Source: Pseudomonas migulae NBRC 103157 | GTDB lineage: Bacteria > Pseudomonadota > Gammaproteobacteria > Pseudomonadales > Pseudomonadaceae | Length of the DNA: 64,000 nt | Reading direction: 5' to 3' | NCBI RefSeq assembly: GCF_002091715.1 | Contig: NZ_BDAG01000023.1 | Location: 43,525 to 107,524, forward strand | Shown here: positions 1 through 9,305 of the stretch, piece after piece | Layout: the number at the start of each line of letters is the position of its first letter | Position numbering within the stretch: position 1 is the stretch's first letter | Translations under genes and position numbers: made by a program | Notes under the pieces: model-generated | What the model was told of the DNA's origin: nothing | Databases searched by the model: none | The model's input: the letters and a program-made list of their open reading frames with translations, nothing else

Positions 1-670
1 ATACAATCTCACCAGGATCGACCCCGATGCTCCTAACGAGCAGTATCCGATTGGCGAACGGGAAACCGTTTCCGATCCGTTAGAAGATCAAGTCCACAAA
101 AACATCTTCATGGGCAAGCTCGAAGACGTGCTTAACGGCACGATCAACTGGGGGCGCAAGAACTCCCTGTGGCCGTATAACTTCGGTCTTTCGTGCTGCT
201 ACGTGGAAATGACCACCGCCTTCACGGCGCCCCACGACATCGCGCGCTTTGGCGCCGAGGTTATCCGGGCATCGCCGCGCCAGGCGGATTTCATGGTTAT
301 CGCCGGTACCTGCTTCATCAAGATGGCGCCGATCATCCAGCGTCTCTACGAGCAAATGCTCGAACCTAAATGGGTAATCTCCATGGGTTCGTGCGCCAAC
401 TCCGGTGGCATGTACGACATCTACTCTGTCGTTCAAGGGGTGGACAAGTTCCTGCCCGTGGACGTCTACGTGCCTGGCTGCCCGCCCCGCCCTGAAGCTT
501 TTCTGCAAGGCTTGATGCTCTTGCAAGAGTCGATTGGACAGGAGCGTCGTCCGCTTTCCTGGGTCGTTGGTGATCAAGGCGTATACCGCGCCGAGATGCC
601 TACCGAGAAGGAAAAGCGCCGCGAACAGCGAATCGCAGTCACCAACCTGCGCAGCCCCGACGAAGTCTGA
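1..670 (+). CDS. nuoB: NADH-quinone oxidoreductase subunit B (NuoB), 5' partial
   Basis: Complex I subunit that carries the terminal [4Fe-4S] cluster N2, which passes electrons to quinone at the cytoplasmic face of the membrane. The reading frame is open from base 2 of the window (YNLTRIDPDAPNEQYPIGE...), so the gene starts just upstream; the ATG at 110 is internal and is not the start. The cluster ligands are visible: the tandem Cys pair in LSCCYVEM (near base 194), the Cys of GSCANSGG and the Cys of VPGCPPRP. It is the first nuo gene visible, followed after 72 bases by nuoCD. Only about two residues appear to be missing at the N-terminus. Confidence 0.97.
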   Translation, partial: YNLTRIDPDAPNEQYPIGERETVSDPLEDQVHKNIFMGKLEDVLNGTINWGRKNSLWPYNFGLSCCYVEMTTAFTAPHDIARFGAEVIRASPRQADFMVIAGTCFIKMAPIIQRLYEQMLEPKWVISMGSCANSGGMYDIYSVVQGVDKFLPVDVYVPGCPPRPEAFLQGLMLLQESIGQERRPLSWVVGDQGVYRAEMPTEKEKRREQRIAVTNLRSPDEV

Positions 671-742
671 TCCAGATCTGCTTCTTTAATAGAACGAGAC
701 ACTGGCTTCATTCTTTACGTTGACCGAAAGCGATAAATAACC

Positions 743-2527
743 ATGACTACAGGCAGTGCTCTGTACATCCCGCCTTATAAGGCAGACGACCAGGATGTGG
801 TCGTCGAACTGAACAACCGTTTTGGTCCCGAGGCGTTCACCGCCCAGCCTACCCGCACCGGCATGCCGGTGCTTTGGGTTGCCCGTGCCAAACTCGTCGA
901 AGTCCTGACCTTCCTGCGCAACCTGCCCAAGCCGTATGTCATGCTCTATGACCTGCACGGCGTGGACGAGCGTCTGCGCACCAAGCGTCAAGGGCTGCCG
1001 AGCGGCGCCGACTTCACTGTGTTCTATCACCTGATGTCGATCGAACGTAACAGTGACGTGATGATCAAGGTCGCCTTGTCCGAGAGCGACCTCAGCGTAC
1101 CGACCGTGACCGGCATCTGGCCGAACGCCAACTGGTACGAGCGTGAAGTGTGGGACATGTACGGCATCAACTTTGCCGGCCACCCGCACCTGACCCGCAT
1201 CATGATGCCGCCGACTTGGGAAGGTCACCCGTTGCGCAAGGACTTCCCGGCCCGTGCCACCGAGTTCGACCCGTTCACCCTGAACCTGGCCAAGCAACAG
1301 CTTGAGGAAGAAGCCGCGCGCTTCAAGCCTGAAGACTGGGGCATGAAGCGTTCCGGTGCGAACGAGGACTACATGTTCCTCAACCTCGGCCCCAACCACC
1401 CTTCCGCGCACGGTGCGTTCCGCATCATCCTGCAGCTGGACGGTGAAGAGATCGTCGACTGTGTGCCGGACGTCGGTTACCACCACCGTGGTGCCGAGAA
1501 GATGGCCGAGCGTCAGTCCTGGCACAGCTTCATCCCGTACACCGACCGTATCGACTACCTCGGCGGCGTGATGAACAACCTGCCGTACGTGCTCTCGGTC
1601 GAGAAGCTGGCCGGTATCAAGGTGCCCGAGAAGGTCGACGTCATCCGCATCATGATGGCCGAGTTCTTCCGGATCACCAGCCACCTGCTGTTCCTGGGGA
1701 CGTACATCCAGGACGTCGGCGCCATGACTCCGGTATTCTTCACCTTCACCGACCGCCAGAAGGCGTACACGGTGATCGAAGCCATTACCGGTTTCCGTCT
1801 GCACCCGGCCTGGTACCGCATCGGTGGCGTCGCGCACGACCTGCCGCGCGGTTGGGAAAAACTGGTGAAAGACTTCGTCGAGTGGATGCCAAAGCGTCTG
1901 GACGAGTACCAGAAAGCCGCACTGGACAACAGCATCCTGCGTGGCCGGACCATCGGCGTCGCGGCCTACAACACCAAAGAGGCCTTCGAATGGGGCGTCA
2001 CCGGTGCAGGCCTGCGTTCGACCGGTTGCGATTTCGACCTGCGTAAAGCCCGCCCGTACTCCGGGTACGAGAACTTCGAATTCGAAGTGCCGCTGGCCGC
2101 CAATGGCGATGCCTACGATCGTTGCATCGTGCGCGTCGAAGAAATGCGCCAGAGCATCAAGATCATCGAGCAGTGCATGCGCAACATGCCGGAAGGCCCG
2201 TACAAGGCGGATCACCCGCTGACCACGCCGCCACCCAAAGAGCGCACCCTGCAACACATCGAGACCCTGATCACGCACTTCCTGCAAGTTTCGTGGGGCC
2301 CGGTCATGCCGGCCAACGAATCCTTCCAGATGATCGAAGCGACCAAGGGCATCAACAGTTATTACCTGACGAGCGATGGCGGCACCATGAGCTACCGCAC
2401 CCGGATTCGCACCCCAAGCTTCCCGCACCTGCAGCAGATCCCTTCGGTGATCAAAGGCAGCATGGTCGCGGACTTGATCGCGTACCTGGGTAGTATCGAT
2501 TTCGTTATGGCCGACGTGGACCGCTAA
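743..2527 (+). CDS. nuoC: NADH-quinone oxidoreductase, fused subunits C and D
   Basis: A 594-residue fusion of the 30-kDa (NuoC) and 49-kDa (NuoD) subunits of complex I, as is usual in gammaproteobacteria. The NuoC part covers about residues 1-185 and includes the motif WYEREVWDMYGI. The NuoD part follows from about residue 205, starting near MFLNLGPNHPSAHG, and shapes the quinone pocket next to NuoB. The full length and lack of interruption fit a working gene. It starts at ATG 743 and stops 2 bases before nuoE, so translation is probably coupled along the operon. Confidence 0.97.
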   Translation: MTTGSALYIPPYKADDQDVVVELNNRFGPEAFTAQPTRTGMPVLWVARAKLVEVLTFLRNLPKPYVMLYDLHGVDERLRTKRQGLPSGADFTVFYHLMSIERNSDVMIKVALSESDLSVPTVTGIWPNANWYEREVWDMYGINFAGHPHLTRIMMPPTWEGHPLRKDFPARATEFDPFTLNLAKQQLEEEAARFKPEDWGMKRSGANEDYMFLNLGPNHPSAHGAFRIILQLDGEEIVDCVPDVGYHHRGAEKMAERQSWHSFIPYTDRIDYLGGVMNNLPYVLSVEKLAGIKVPEKVDVIRIMMAEFFRITSHLLFLGTYIQDVGAMTPVFFTFTDRQKAYTVIEAITGFRLHPAWYRIGGVAHDLPRGWEKLVKDFVEWMPKRLDEYQKAALDNSILRGRTIGVAAYNTKEAFEWGVTGAGLRSTGCDFDLRKARPYSGYENFEFEVPLAANGDAYDRCIVRVEEMRQSIKIIEQCMRNMPEGPYKADHPLTTPPPKERTLQHIETLITHFLQVSWGPVMPANESFQMIEATKGINSYYLTSDGGTMSYRTRIRTPSFPHLQQIPSVIKGSMVADLIAYLGSIDFVMADVDR

Positions 2528-2529
2528 GC

Positions 2530-3027
2530 ATGAATAGCACGCTTATCCAGACAGACCGTTTCACCTTGAGTGAAACCGAGCGCTCGGCCATCGAGCACGA
2601 GCTGCATCACTACGAAGACCCGCGCGCGGCGTCGATCGAAGCCTTGAAGATCGTCCAGAAGGAACGTGGCTGGGTGCCTGACGGCGCGCTCTACGCCATC
2701 GGCGAGATCCTCGGCATCCCGGCGAGCGACGTTGAAGGCGTGGCAACGTTCTATAGCCAGATCTTCCGTCAGCCTGTCGGCCGCCACATCATTCGCGTCT
2801 GCGACAGCATGGTCTGCTACATCGGCGGCCATGAATCGGTGGTCAGCGAAATCCAGAGCAAACTCGGCATCGGCCTGGGTCAGACCACCTCCGACGGTCG
2901 TTTTACCCTGCTGCCGGTCTGCTGCCTCGGCAACTGTGACAAGGCGCCGGCGTTGATGATCGACGACGACACTTTCGGTGATGTGCAGCCTGCCAGCGTT
3001 GCCAAATTGCTCGAGGGCTACGTATGA
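2530..3027 (+). CDS. nuoE: NADH-quinone oxidoreductase subunit E (24-kDa)
   Basis: A 165-residue thioredoxin-fold subunit of the NADH-oxidising arm, binding the [2Fe-2S] cluster N1a. The four cysteine ligands are seen as Cys-x4-Cys in VCDSMVCYIGG and as the later CCLGNCDKAP segment. The length is normal for the family. It lies between nuoCD (2-base gap) and nuoF (4-base overlap), a spacing typical of translational coupling. The N-terminus is enriched in acidic residues and carries no signal peptide, as expected for a cytoplasmic subunit. Confidence 0.97.
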   Translation: MNSTLIQTDRFTLSETERSAIEHELHHYEDPRAASIEALKIVQKERGWVPDGALYAIGEILGIPASDVEGVATFYSQIFRQPVGRHIIRVCDSMVCYIGGHESVVSEIQSKLGIGLGQTTSDGRFTLLPVCCLGNCDKAPALMIDDDTFGDVQPASVAKLLEGYV

Positions 3028-4379
3028 CCCTGACTTCCTTCGGTCCTGCCAACCGCATCAAGCGTTCGGCCGAGACTCACCCGCTCACCTGGCGTCTGCG
3101 TGACGACGGCGAAGCTGTCTGGCTCGACGAGTACCAGGCCAAGAACGGTTACGCCGCTGCGCGCAAGGCCTTCGCCGACATGGCTCAGGACGATATCGTC
3201 CAGACCGTGAAAGACGCCGGCCTCAAGGGTCGCGGCGGTGCAGGCTTCCCCACCGGCGTGAAGTGGGGCCTGATGCCGAAAGACGAATCCATCAACATCC
3301 GCTACCTGCTGTGCAACGCGGATGAAATGGAGCCGAACACCTGGAAAGACCGCATGCTGATGGAGCAACTGCCCCATCTGCTGATCGAAGGCATGCTGAT
3401 CAGTGCCCGCGCACTGAAAACCTACCGTGGCTACATCTTCCTGCGTGGCGAATACACCACCGCCGCCAAGCACCTCAACCGTGCCGTGGAAGAAGCCAAG
3501 GCAGCCGGCCTGCTGGGCAAGAACATCCTGGGCAGCGGCTTCGATTTCGAGCTGTTCGTCCACACCGGCGCCGGACGTTACATCTGCGGTGAAGAAACCG
3601 CACTGATCAACTCCCTCGAAGGCCGCCGCGCCAACCCGCGCTCCAAGCCGCCCTTCCCTGCCGCCGTTGGCGTGTGGGGCAAGCCGACTTGCGTGAACAA
3701 CGTTGAAACCCTGTGCAACGTCCCGGCGATCATCGCCGACGGCGTGGACTGGTACAAATCGTTGGCGCGCGAAGGCAGCGAAGACATGGGCACCAAGCTC
3801 ATGGGCTTCTCCGGCAAGGTCAAGAACCCGGGCCTGTGGGAATTGCCATTCGGCGTCACCGGTCGCGAGCTGTTCGAAGACTACGCCGGCGGCATGCGCG
3901 ACGGTTACAAGCTCAAGTGCTGGCAGCCAGGCGGCGCCGGTACCGGTTTCCTGTTGCCGGAACACCTCGACGCACAAATGTACGCCGGCGGCATCGCCAA
4001 AGTGGGCACCCGTATGGGTACCGGCCTGGCCATGGCGGTGGACGACAGCGTCAACATGGTGTCCCTGCTGCGCAACATGGAAGAGTTCTTCTCCCGTGAG
4101 TCGTGCGGTTTCTGCACCCCGTGCCGTGACGGTCTGCCGTGGAGCGTCAAGCTGCTGCGCGCAATCGAGAACGGTGAAGGGCAAGCCGGCGACATCGAGA
4201 CCCTGCTGGGTCTGGTCGGTTTCCTCGGCCCAGGCAAGACCTTCTGTGCACACGCACCGGGCGCCGTGGAACCGTTGGGCAGCGCAATCAAATACTTCCG
4301 CCATGAGTTCGAAGCCGGCATCGCGCCTACCAGCGCCGTCGTCCCGCCTCTGGCAAGGCCGATCGTAGTCGGCGCTTAA
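3024..4379 (+). CDS. nuoF: NADH-quinone oxidoreductase subunit F (NADH/FMN-binding)
   Basis: A 451-residue subunit that binds NADH, FMN and the [4Fe-4S] cluster N3, the entry point of electrons into complex I. The glycine-rich NADH loop is visible as KGRGGAGFPTG, and the N3 ligands are in the segment SCGFCTPCRDG plus a later Cys in KTFCAHAPG. The length matches the family. It overlaps nuoE by 4 bases. It is followed by a 136-base gap, the longest inside this operon, which holds a 12-bp stem hairpin before nuoG. Confidence 0.97.
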   Translation: MTLTSFGPANRIKRSAETHPLTWRLRDDGEAVWLDEYQAKNGYAAARKAFADMAQDDIVQTVKDAGLKGRGGAGFPTGVKWGLMPKDESINIRYLLCNADEMEPNTWKDRMLMEQLPHLLIEGMLISARALKTYRGYIFLRGEYTTAAKHLNRAVEEAKAAGLLGKNILGSGFDFELFVHTGAGRYICGEETALINSLEGRRANPRSKPPFPAAVGVWGKPTCVNNVETLCNVPAIIADGVDWYKSLAREGSEDMGTKLMGFSGKVKNPGLWELPFGVTGRELFEDYAGGMRDGYKLKCWQPGGAGTGFLLPEHLDAQMYAGGIAKVGTRMGTGLAMAVDDSVNMVSLLRNMEEFFSRESCGFCTPCRDGLPWSVKLLRAIENGEGQAGDIETLLGLVGFLGPGKTFCAHAPGAVEPLGSAIKYFRHEFEAGIAPTSAVVPPLARPIVVGA

Positions 4380-4386
4380 CGCTTAA

Positions 4387-4416
4387 AAAGGCGAAGGGTC
4401 CGTGCCCTTCGCCTTT
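4387..4416 (+). terminator. Perfect 12-bp hairpin between nuoF and nuoG
   Basis: AAAGGCGAAGGG (4387-4398) pairs exactly with CCCTTCGCCTTT (4405-4416) around a 6-base loop, starting 7 bases after the nuoF stop. On the + strand the stem ends in TTT followed by CGTTCG, so it would be a weak intrinsic terminator or a pausing/processing site. On the - strand it is followed by TTTTTAAG and would end antisense transcripts well. Its position suggests partial termination or mRNA stabilisation between the nuoB-F and nuoG-N parts. That role is inference. Confidence 0.6.
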
Positions 4417-4515
4417 CGTTCGATGACGCCTTTTATGGGCTGTTTGGATTCGGACGAATAACAAGATTCCATTAGCCACGCCCGCTGACACCGGGCCAAC
4501 GAAGAACTTTGAACC

Positions 4516-7230
4516 ATGGCCACTATCCACGTAGACGGCAAAGAGCTCGAAGTCGATGGGGCAGACAACCTGTTACAGGCATGTCTGTCGCTAGGCCTCG
4601 ATATCCCATATTTCTGCTGGCACCCAGCCCTTGGCAGCGTTGGCGCTTGCCGCCAGTGTGCGGTCAAGCAGTACACCGACGAGAACGACAAGCGTGGTCG
4701 GATCGTCATGTCGTGCATGACGCCAGCTACCGACGGCAGCTGGATCTCCATCGACGACGAAGAAGCGAAAGTATTCCGCGCCAGCGTCGTTGAATGGCTG
4801 ATGACCAACCACCCGCACGACTGCCCGGTCTGTGAGGAAGGCGGTCACTGCCACCTGCAAGACATGACGGTGATGACCGGCCACAACGAGCGCCGTTATC
4901 GCTTCACCAAGCGTACTCACCAGAACCAGCAACTGGGCCCGTTCATTTCTCACGAGATGAACCGCTGCATCGCTTGCTACCGCTGCGTGCGCTTCTATAA
5001 GGACTACGCCGGCGGCACCGACCTCGGTGTGTTTGGCGCCCACGACAACGTGTACTTCGGTCGCGTTGAAGACGGCACCCTGGAAAGCGAGTTCTCCGGC
5101 AACCTCACCGAGGTCTGCCCGACCGGTGTGTTTACCGACAAGACTCACTCCGAGCGCTATAACCGCAAGTGGGACATGCAGTTCTCGCCGAGCATCTGCC
5201 ATGGCTGCTCCAGCGGTTGCAACATCTCCCCGGGCGAGCGTTACGGTGAACTGCGTCGTATCGAAAACCGCTTCAACGGTTCGGTCAACCAGTACTTCCT
5301 GTGCGACCGTGGCCGTTTCGGCTATGGCTACGTCAACCGCGAAGACCGCCCGCGTCAGCCTTTGCTGGCCAACGGCACCAAGCTGAGCCTCGACGAAGCG
5401 CTGGATAAAGCCGCTGACCTGCTGCGTGGTCGCAACATCGTCGGTATCGGGTCGCCGCGTGCCAGCCTCGAAAGCAACTACGCGTTGCGCGAGCTGGTCG
5501 GCGCCGAGCACTTCTACTCCGGTATCGAAGCCGAGGAGCTTGAGCGCATTCGCCTGGTCATGCAGGTGTTGAAAGACAGCCCGCTGCCGATCCCGAACAT
5601 GCGCGACATCGAAGACCACGACGCGATCTTCGTCCTCGGTGAAGACCTGACCCAGACTGCCGCCCGCATGGCGCTGTCCCTGCGTCAATCGGTCAAGGGC
5701 AAAGCCGAAGACATGGCCGATGCCATGCGCGTTCAGCCTTGGCTCGACGCCGCGGTGAAGAACATCGGTCAGCACGAACTGAACCCGCTGTTCATCGCCA
5801 GCCTGGCTGAAACCAAGCTCGACGACATCGCCGAAGAATGCGTTCACGCAGCTCCCGACGACCTGGCCCGCATCGGTTTCGCCGTGGCTCACGCCCTCGA
5901 CGCCAGCGCCCCTGCCGTTGAAGGCCTGGACGCTGAAGCCGTTGAACTGGCTCAGCGCATCGCCAATGCCCTGCTGGCCGCCAAGCGTCCGCTGATCATT
6001 GCCGGTACGTCCCTGGGTTCCAAAGCGCTGATCGAAGCGGCGGCGAACATCGCCAAGGCCCTGAAGCTGCGCGAGAAGAACGGCTCCATCAGCCTGATCG
6101 TGCCAGAGGCCAACAGCCTCGGCCTGGCCATGCTCGGTGGCGAATCGGTCGATGCAGCCCTGCAAGCGGTGATCGAAGGCCGTGCCGACGCCATCGTCGT
6201 GCTGGAAAACGATCTGTACACCCGCACCGACAAAGCCAAGGTTGATGCTGCCCTGACCGCCGCGAAAGTGGTGATCGTGGCGGACCATCAGAAGACCGCT
6301 ACCAGCGATCGCGCGCACCTGGTTCTGCCAGCCGCCAGCTTCGCTGAAGGCGACGGTACGCTGGTCAGCCAGGAAGGTCGTGCCCAGCGCTTCTTCCAGG
6401 TCTTCGACCCGAAATACATGGACGCGAGCATCCTGGTTCACGAAGGCTGGCGCTGGCTGCATGCCCTGCGTGCCACCCTGCTGAACCAACCGATCGACTG
6501 GACCCAACTGGACCACGTCACCGCTGCCGTCGCTTCGAGCACACCGCAACTGGCGCGCATCGTCGATGCCGCACCGTCCGCCGCGTTCCGCATCAAGGGC
6601 ATGAAACTGGCCCGCGAACCGCTGCGTTACTCGGGTCGTACCGCCATGCGCGCCGACATCAGCGTGCACGAACCGCGTACCCCGCAAGACAACGACACCG
6701 CGTTCAACTTCTCGATGGAAGGTTACTCGGGCTCGGTCGAACCGCGTCAGCAAGTACCATTTGCCTGGTCTCCGGGCTGGAACTCGCCGCAAGCCTGGAA
6801 CAAGTTCCAGGACGAAGTCGGTGGTCACATCCGCGCTGGCGACCCGGGCACCCGCCTGATCGAAAGCAGCGGCGACTCGCTGAACTGGTTCGCCGCTGTT
6901 CCGCGCGCATTCAACCCGGCGCCGGGCACCTGGCAGGTCGTGCCGTTCTTCCACCTGTTCGGCAGCGAAGAGAACTCTTCGAAAGCCGCTCCGGTTCAGG
7001 AACGCATTCCGGCTGCCTACGTGGCGCTGGCCAAGTCCGAAGCCGATCGTCTGGGTGTCAATGACGGCGCCATGCTGAGCTTGAACATCGCTGGCCAGAC
7101 CTTGCGTCTACCGCTGCGCATCAACGAAGAGCTGGGCGCCGGTCTGGTTGCATTGCCTGCGGGCATCGCCGGCATTCCGCCAGCGATCTTTGGCAAATCC
7201 GTTGACGGTCTGCAGGAGGCAGCGCTATGA
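4516..7230 (+). CDS. nuoG: NADH-quinone oxidoreductase subunit G
   Basis: A 904-residue, iron-sulfur rich subunit of the peripheral arm of complex I. The N-terminal ferredoxin-like part has YFCWHPALGSVGACRQCAVKQY for the [2Fe-2S] cluster. This is followed by the His/Cys ligands in HDCPVCEEGGHCHLQD and by CIACYRCVRFY for [4Fe-4S] clusters. Then comes the molybdopterin-oxidoreductase-like half with CHGCSSGCNI, the ligands of the extra cluster N7. The length is as expected. The ATG at 4516 has only a weak ribosome site (GAAGAAC). It overlaps nuoH by 4 bases. Confidence 0.97.
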   Translation: MATIHVDGKELEVDGADNLLQACLSLGLDIPYFCWHPALGSVGACRQCAVKQYTDENDKRGRIVMSCMTPATDGSWISIDDEEAKVFRASVVEWLMTNHPHDCPVCEEGGHCHLQDMTVMTGHNERRYRFTKRTHQNQQLGPFISHEMNRCIACYRCVRFYKDYAGGTDLGVFGAHDNVYFGRVEDGTLESEFSGNLTEVCPTGVFTDKTHSERYNRKWDMQFSPSICHGCSSGCNISPGERYGELRRIENRFNGSVNQYFLCDRGRFGYGYVNREDRPRQPLLANGTKLSLDEALDKAADLLRGRNIVGIGSPRASLESNYALRELVGAEHFYSGIEAEELERIRLVMQVLKDSPLPIPNMRDIEDHDAIFVLGEDLTQTAARMALSLRQSVKGKAEDMADAMRVQPWLDAAVKNIGQHELNPLFIASLAETKLDDIAEECVHAAPDDLARIGFAVAHALDASAPAVEGLDAEAVELAQRIANALLAAKRPLIIAGTSLGSKALIEAAANIAKALKLREKNGSISLIVPEANSLGLAMLGGESVDAALQAVIEGRADAIVVLENDLYTRTDKAKVDAALTAAKVVIVADHQKTATSDRAHLVLPAASFAEGDGTLVSQEGRAQRFFQVFDPKYMDASILVHEGWRWLHALRATLLNQPIDWTQLDHVTAAVASSTPQLARIVDAAPSAAFRIKGMKLAREPLRYSGRTAMRADISVHEPRTPQDNDTAFNFSMEGYSGSVEPRQQVPFAWSPGWNSPQAWNKFQDEVGGHIRAGDPGTRLIESSGDSLNWFAAVPRAFNPAPGTWQVVPFFHLFGSEENSSKAAPVQERIPAAYVALAKSEADRLGVNDGAMLSLNIAGQTLRLPLRINEELGAGLVALPAGIAGIPPAIFGKSVDGLQEAAL

Positions 7231-8234
7231 CTTGGTTCACTCCTGAAGTGATCAGTGTGATCATCTCGGTCATCCAGGCCATTGTGATCCTGCTCGCCGT
7301 TGTGGTGTGCGGCGCGCTGCTGAGCTGGGTCGAGCGTCGTTTGCTCGCCCTCTGGCAGGACCGTTATGGTCCGAACCGCGTCGGCCCGTTCGGCGCGTTC
7401 CAGATCGCGGCCGACATGATCAAGATGTTCTTCAAGGAAGACTGGACGCCACCGTTCGCCGACAAGATGATCTTCACCCTGGCACCGGTCGTGGCCATGA
7501 GCGCCCTGCTGATTGCCTTCGCGATCATCCCGATCACCCCGACCTGGGGCGTGGCGGACCTGAACATCGGCATCCTGTTCTTCTTCGCCATGGCCGGTCT
7601 GTCGGTCTACGCGGTGCTGTTCGCCGGCTGGTCGAGCAACAACAAGTTCGCCCTGCTGGGCAGCTTGCGTGCCTCGGCGCAAACCGTGTCGTACGAAGTG
7701 TTCATGGGTCTGTCGCTGATGGGCATCGTGATCCAGGTCGGCTCGTTCAACATGCGCGACATCGTTGATTATCAAGCCCAGAACCTGTGGTTCATCATTC
7801 CGCAGATCTTCGGTTTCCTGACCTTCTTCATCGCCGGCGTCGCCGTGACTCACCGTCACCCGTTCGACCAGCCGGAAGCGGAGCAGGAACTGGCCGACGG
7901 TTACCACATTGAATACGCCGGCATGAAATGGGGCATGTTCTTCGTCGGCGAGTACATCGGTATCGTGCTGATTTCGGCGCTGCTGGTGACCTTGTTCTTC
8001 GGTGGCTGGCACGGTCCGTTCGGCATTCTGCCGCAGATCCCGTTCATCTGGTTCGCGCTGAAAACCGCGTTCTTCATCATGATCTTCATCCTGCTGCGCG
8101 CCTCGATTCCGCGCCCACGGTATGACCAAGTGATGGATTTCAGCTGGAAGTTCTGCCTGCCGCTGACCCTCGTCAACATGCTGGTGACCGCTGCGATCGT
8201 GTTGCTCAACACGCCCGCCGTCGCGGCTCAGTGA
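7227..8234 (+). CDS. nuoH: NADH-quinone oxidoreductase subunit H
   Basis: A 335-residue integral membrane subunit that forms part of the quinone channel at the junction of the two arms of complex I. About eight hydrophobic segments can be seen. The conserved cytoplasmic loop sequence ERRLLALWQDRYGPNRVGP lies near residues 35-55, and the acidic segment FDQPEAEQELADGYHIEY is near 213-231. It starts at ATG 7227 within the end of nuoG and is followed after 12 bases by nuoI, which has its own GAGGA ribosome site. Confidence 0.97.
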   Translation: MTWFTPEVISVIISVIQAIVILLAVVVCGALLSWVERRLLALWQDRYGPNRVGPFGAFQIAADMIKMFFKEDWTPPFADKMIFTLAPVVAMSALLIAFAIIPITPTWGVADLNIGILFFFAMAGLSVYAVLFAGWSSNNKFALLGSLRASAQTVSYEVFMGLSLMGIVIQVGSFNMRDIVDYQAQNLWFIIPQIFGFLTFFIAGVAVTHRHPFDQPEAEQELADGYHIEYAGMKWGMFFVGEYIGIVLISALLVTLFFGGWHGPFGILPQIPFIWFALKTAFFIMIFILLRASIPRPRYDQVMDFSWKFCLPLTLVNMLVTAAIVLLNTPAVAAQ

Positions 8235-8246
8235 GGATAGAGAATC

Positions 8247-8792
8247 ATGAAGTACATATTTGACATCGTGCATGGCTTCTTCACCCAGCTTCGCAGCCTG
8301 GTGATGATTTTCGGCCACGCCTTCCGCAAGCGCGACACGCTGCAGTACCCGGAAGAAGCCGTGTACCTGCCGCCGCGCTACCGTGGCCGTATCGTCCTGA
8401 CCCGCGACCCTGATGGTGAAGAGCGTTGTGTAGCCTGCAACCTGTGCGCCGTGGCGTGCCCGGTCGGGTGCATCTCGCTGCAGAAAGCTGAAACCGAAGA
8501 CGGTCGCTGGTACCCGGACTTCTTCCGCATCAACTTCTCGCGCTGCATTTTCTGCGGCCTCTGCGAGGAAGCCTGCCCGACCACCGCGATCCAGCTGACA
8601 CCGGATTTCGAGATGGCCGAGTTCAAACGTCAGGACCTGGTTTACGAGAAAGAAGATCTGCTGATCTCCGGCCCCGGCAAAAACCCTGATTACAACTTCT
8701 ATCGTGTTGCAGGTATGGCGATTGCCGGGAAGCCGAAAGGCTCCGCGCAGAATGAAGCCGAACCGATCAACGTGAAGAGCTTGCTGCCTTAA
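8247..8792 (+). CDS. nuoI: NADH-quinone oxidoreductase subunit I (ferredoxin-type)
   Basis: A 181-residue subunit carrying the two [4Fe-4S] clusters N6a and N6b that pass electrons towards NuoB. Two ferredoxin motifs are intact: CVACNLCAVACPVGC and CIFCGLCEEACP. The length and motif spacing are typical. The start ATG at 8247 follows a good ribosome site (GAGGATAGAGAATC). The downstream nuoJ follows after 9 bases. Confidence 0.97.
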   Translation: MKYIFDIVHGFFTQLRSLVMIFGHAFRKRDTLQYPEEAVYLPPRYRGRIVLTRDPDGEERCVACNLCAVACPVGCISLQKAETEDGRWYPDFFRINFSRCIFCGLCEEACPTTAIQLTPDFEMAEFKRQDLVYEKEDLLISGPGKNPDYNFYRVAGMAIAGKPKGSAQNEAEPINVKSLLP

Positions 8793-8801
8793 GGAAGAAA
8801 G

Positions 8802-9305
8802 ATGGAATTCGCTTTCTATTTCGCATCGGGTATCGCTGTGGTGTCCACGCTTCGCGTGATCACCCACACCAACCCTGTGCACGCCCTGCTCTACCTGATC
8901 ATTTCGCTGATCGCCGTGGCCATGACGTTCTTCGCCCTCGGCGCACCGTTTGCCGGTGTTCTGGAAGTGATTGCCTACGCTGGCGCCATCATGGTGCTGT
9001 TCGTGTTCGTGGTGATGATGCTGAACCTGGGCCCCGCCTCGGTTCAGCAAGAGCGCGTCTGGCTCAAGCCCGGCATCTGGCTCGGCCCGGTGATTCTCGG
9101 CACCCTGCTGCTGGTTGAACTGCTGTACGTACTGTTCAGTCACCAGAGCGGCCAAGCCATCGGCCACACCACCGTAGACGCCAAGGCCGTGGGCATCAGC
9201 CTGTTCGGTCCGTATCTGCTGGTGGTCGAACTCGCCTCGATGCTGCTGCTGGCCGCAGCCGTCACGGCGTTCCACTTGGGCCGCAACGAAGCCAAGGAGC
9301 AATGA
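8802..9305 (+). CDS. nuoJ: NADH-quinone oxidoreductase subunit J
   Basis: A 167-residue hydrophobic subunit of the membrane arm of complex I, with about five predicted membrane segments. The conserved third-helix segment EVIAYAGAIMVLFVFVVMML, which contains a pi-bulge in solved structures, is clearly present near residues 55-75. A good ribosome site (AAGGAAGAAAG) precedes ATG 8802. It overlaps nuoK by 4 bases. Confidence 0.96.
   Translation: MEFAFYFASGIAVVSTLRVITHTNPVHALLYLIISLIAVAMTFFALGAPFAGVLEVIAYAGAIMVLFVFVVMMLNLGPASVQQERVWLKPGIWLGPVILGTLLLVELLYVLFSHQSGQAIGHTTVDAKAVGISLFGPYLLVVELASMLLLAAAVTAFHLGRNEAKEQ

Noticed and set aside
110..670. nuoB starting at the ATG at 110
   Set aside because: The frame is open from base 2 with clear NuoB sequence, so 110 is internal and the gene is cut by the window edge.
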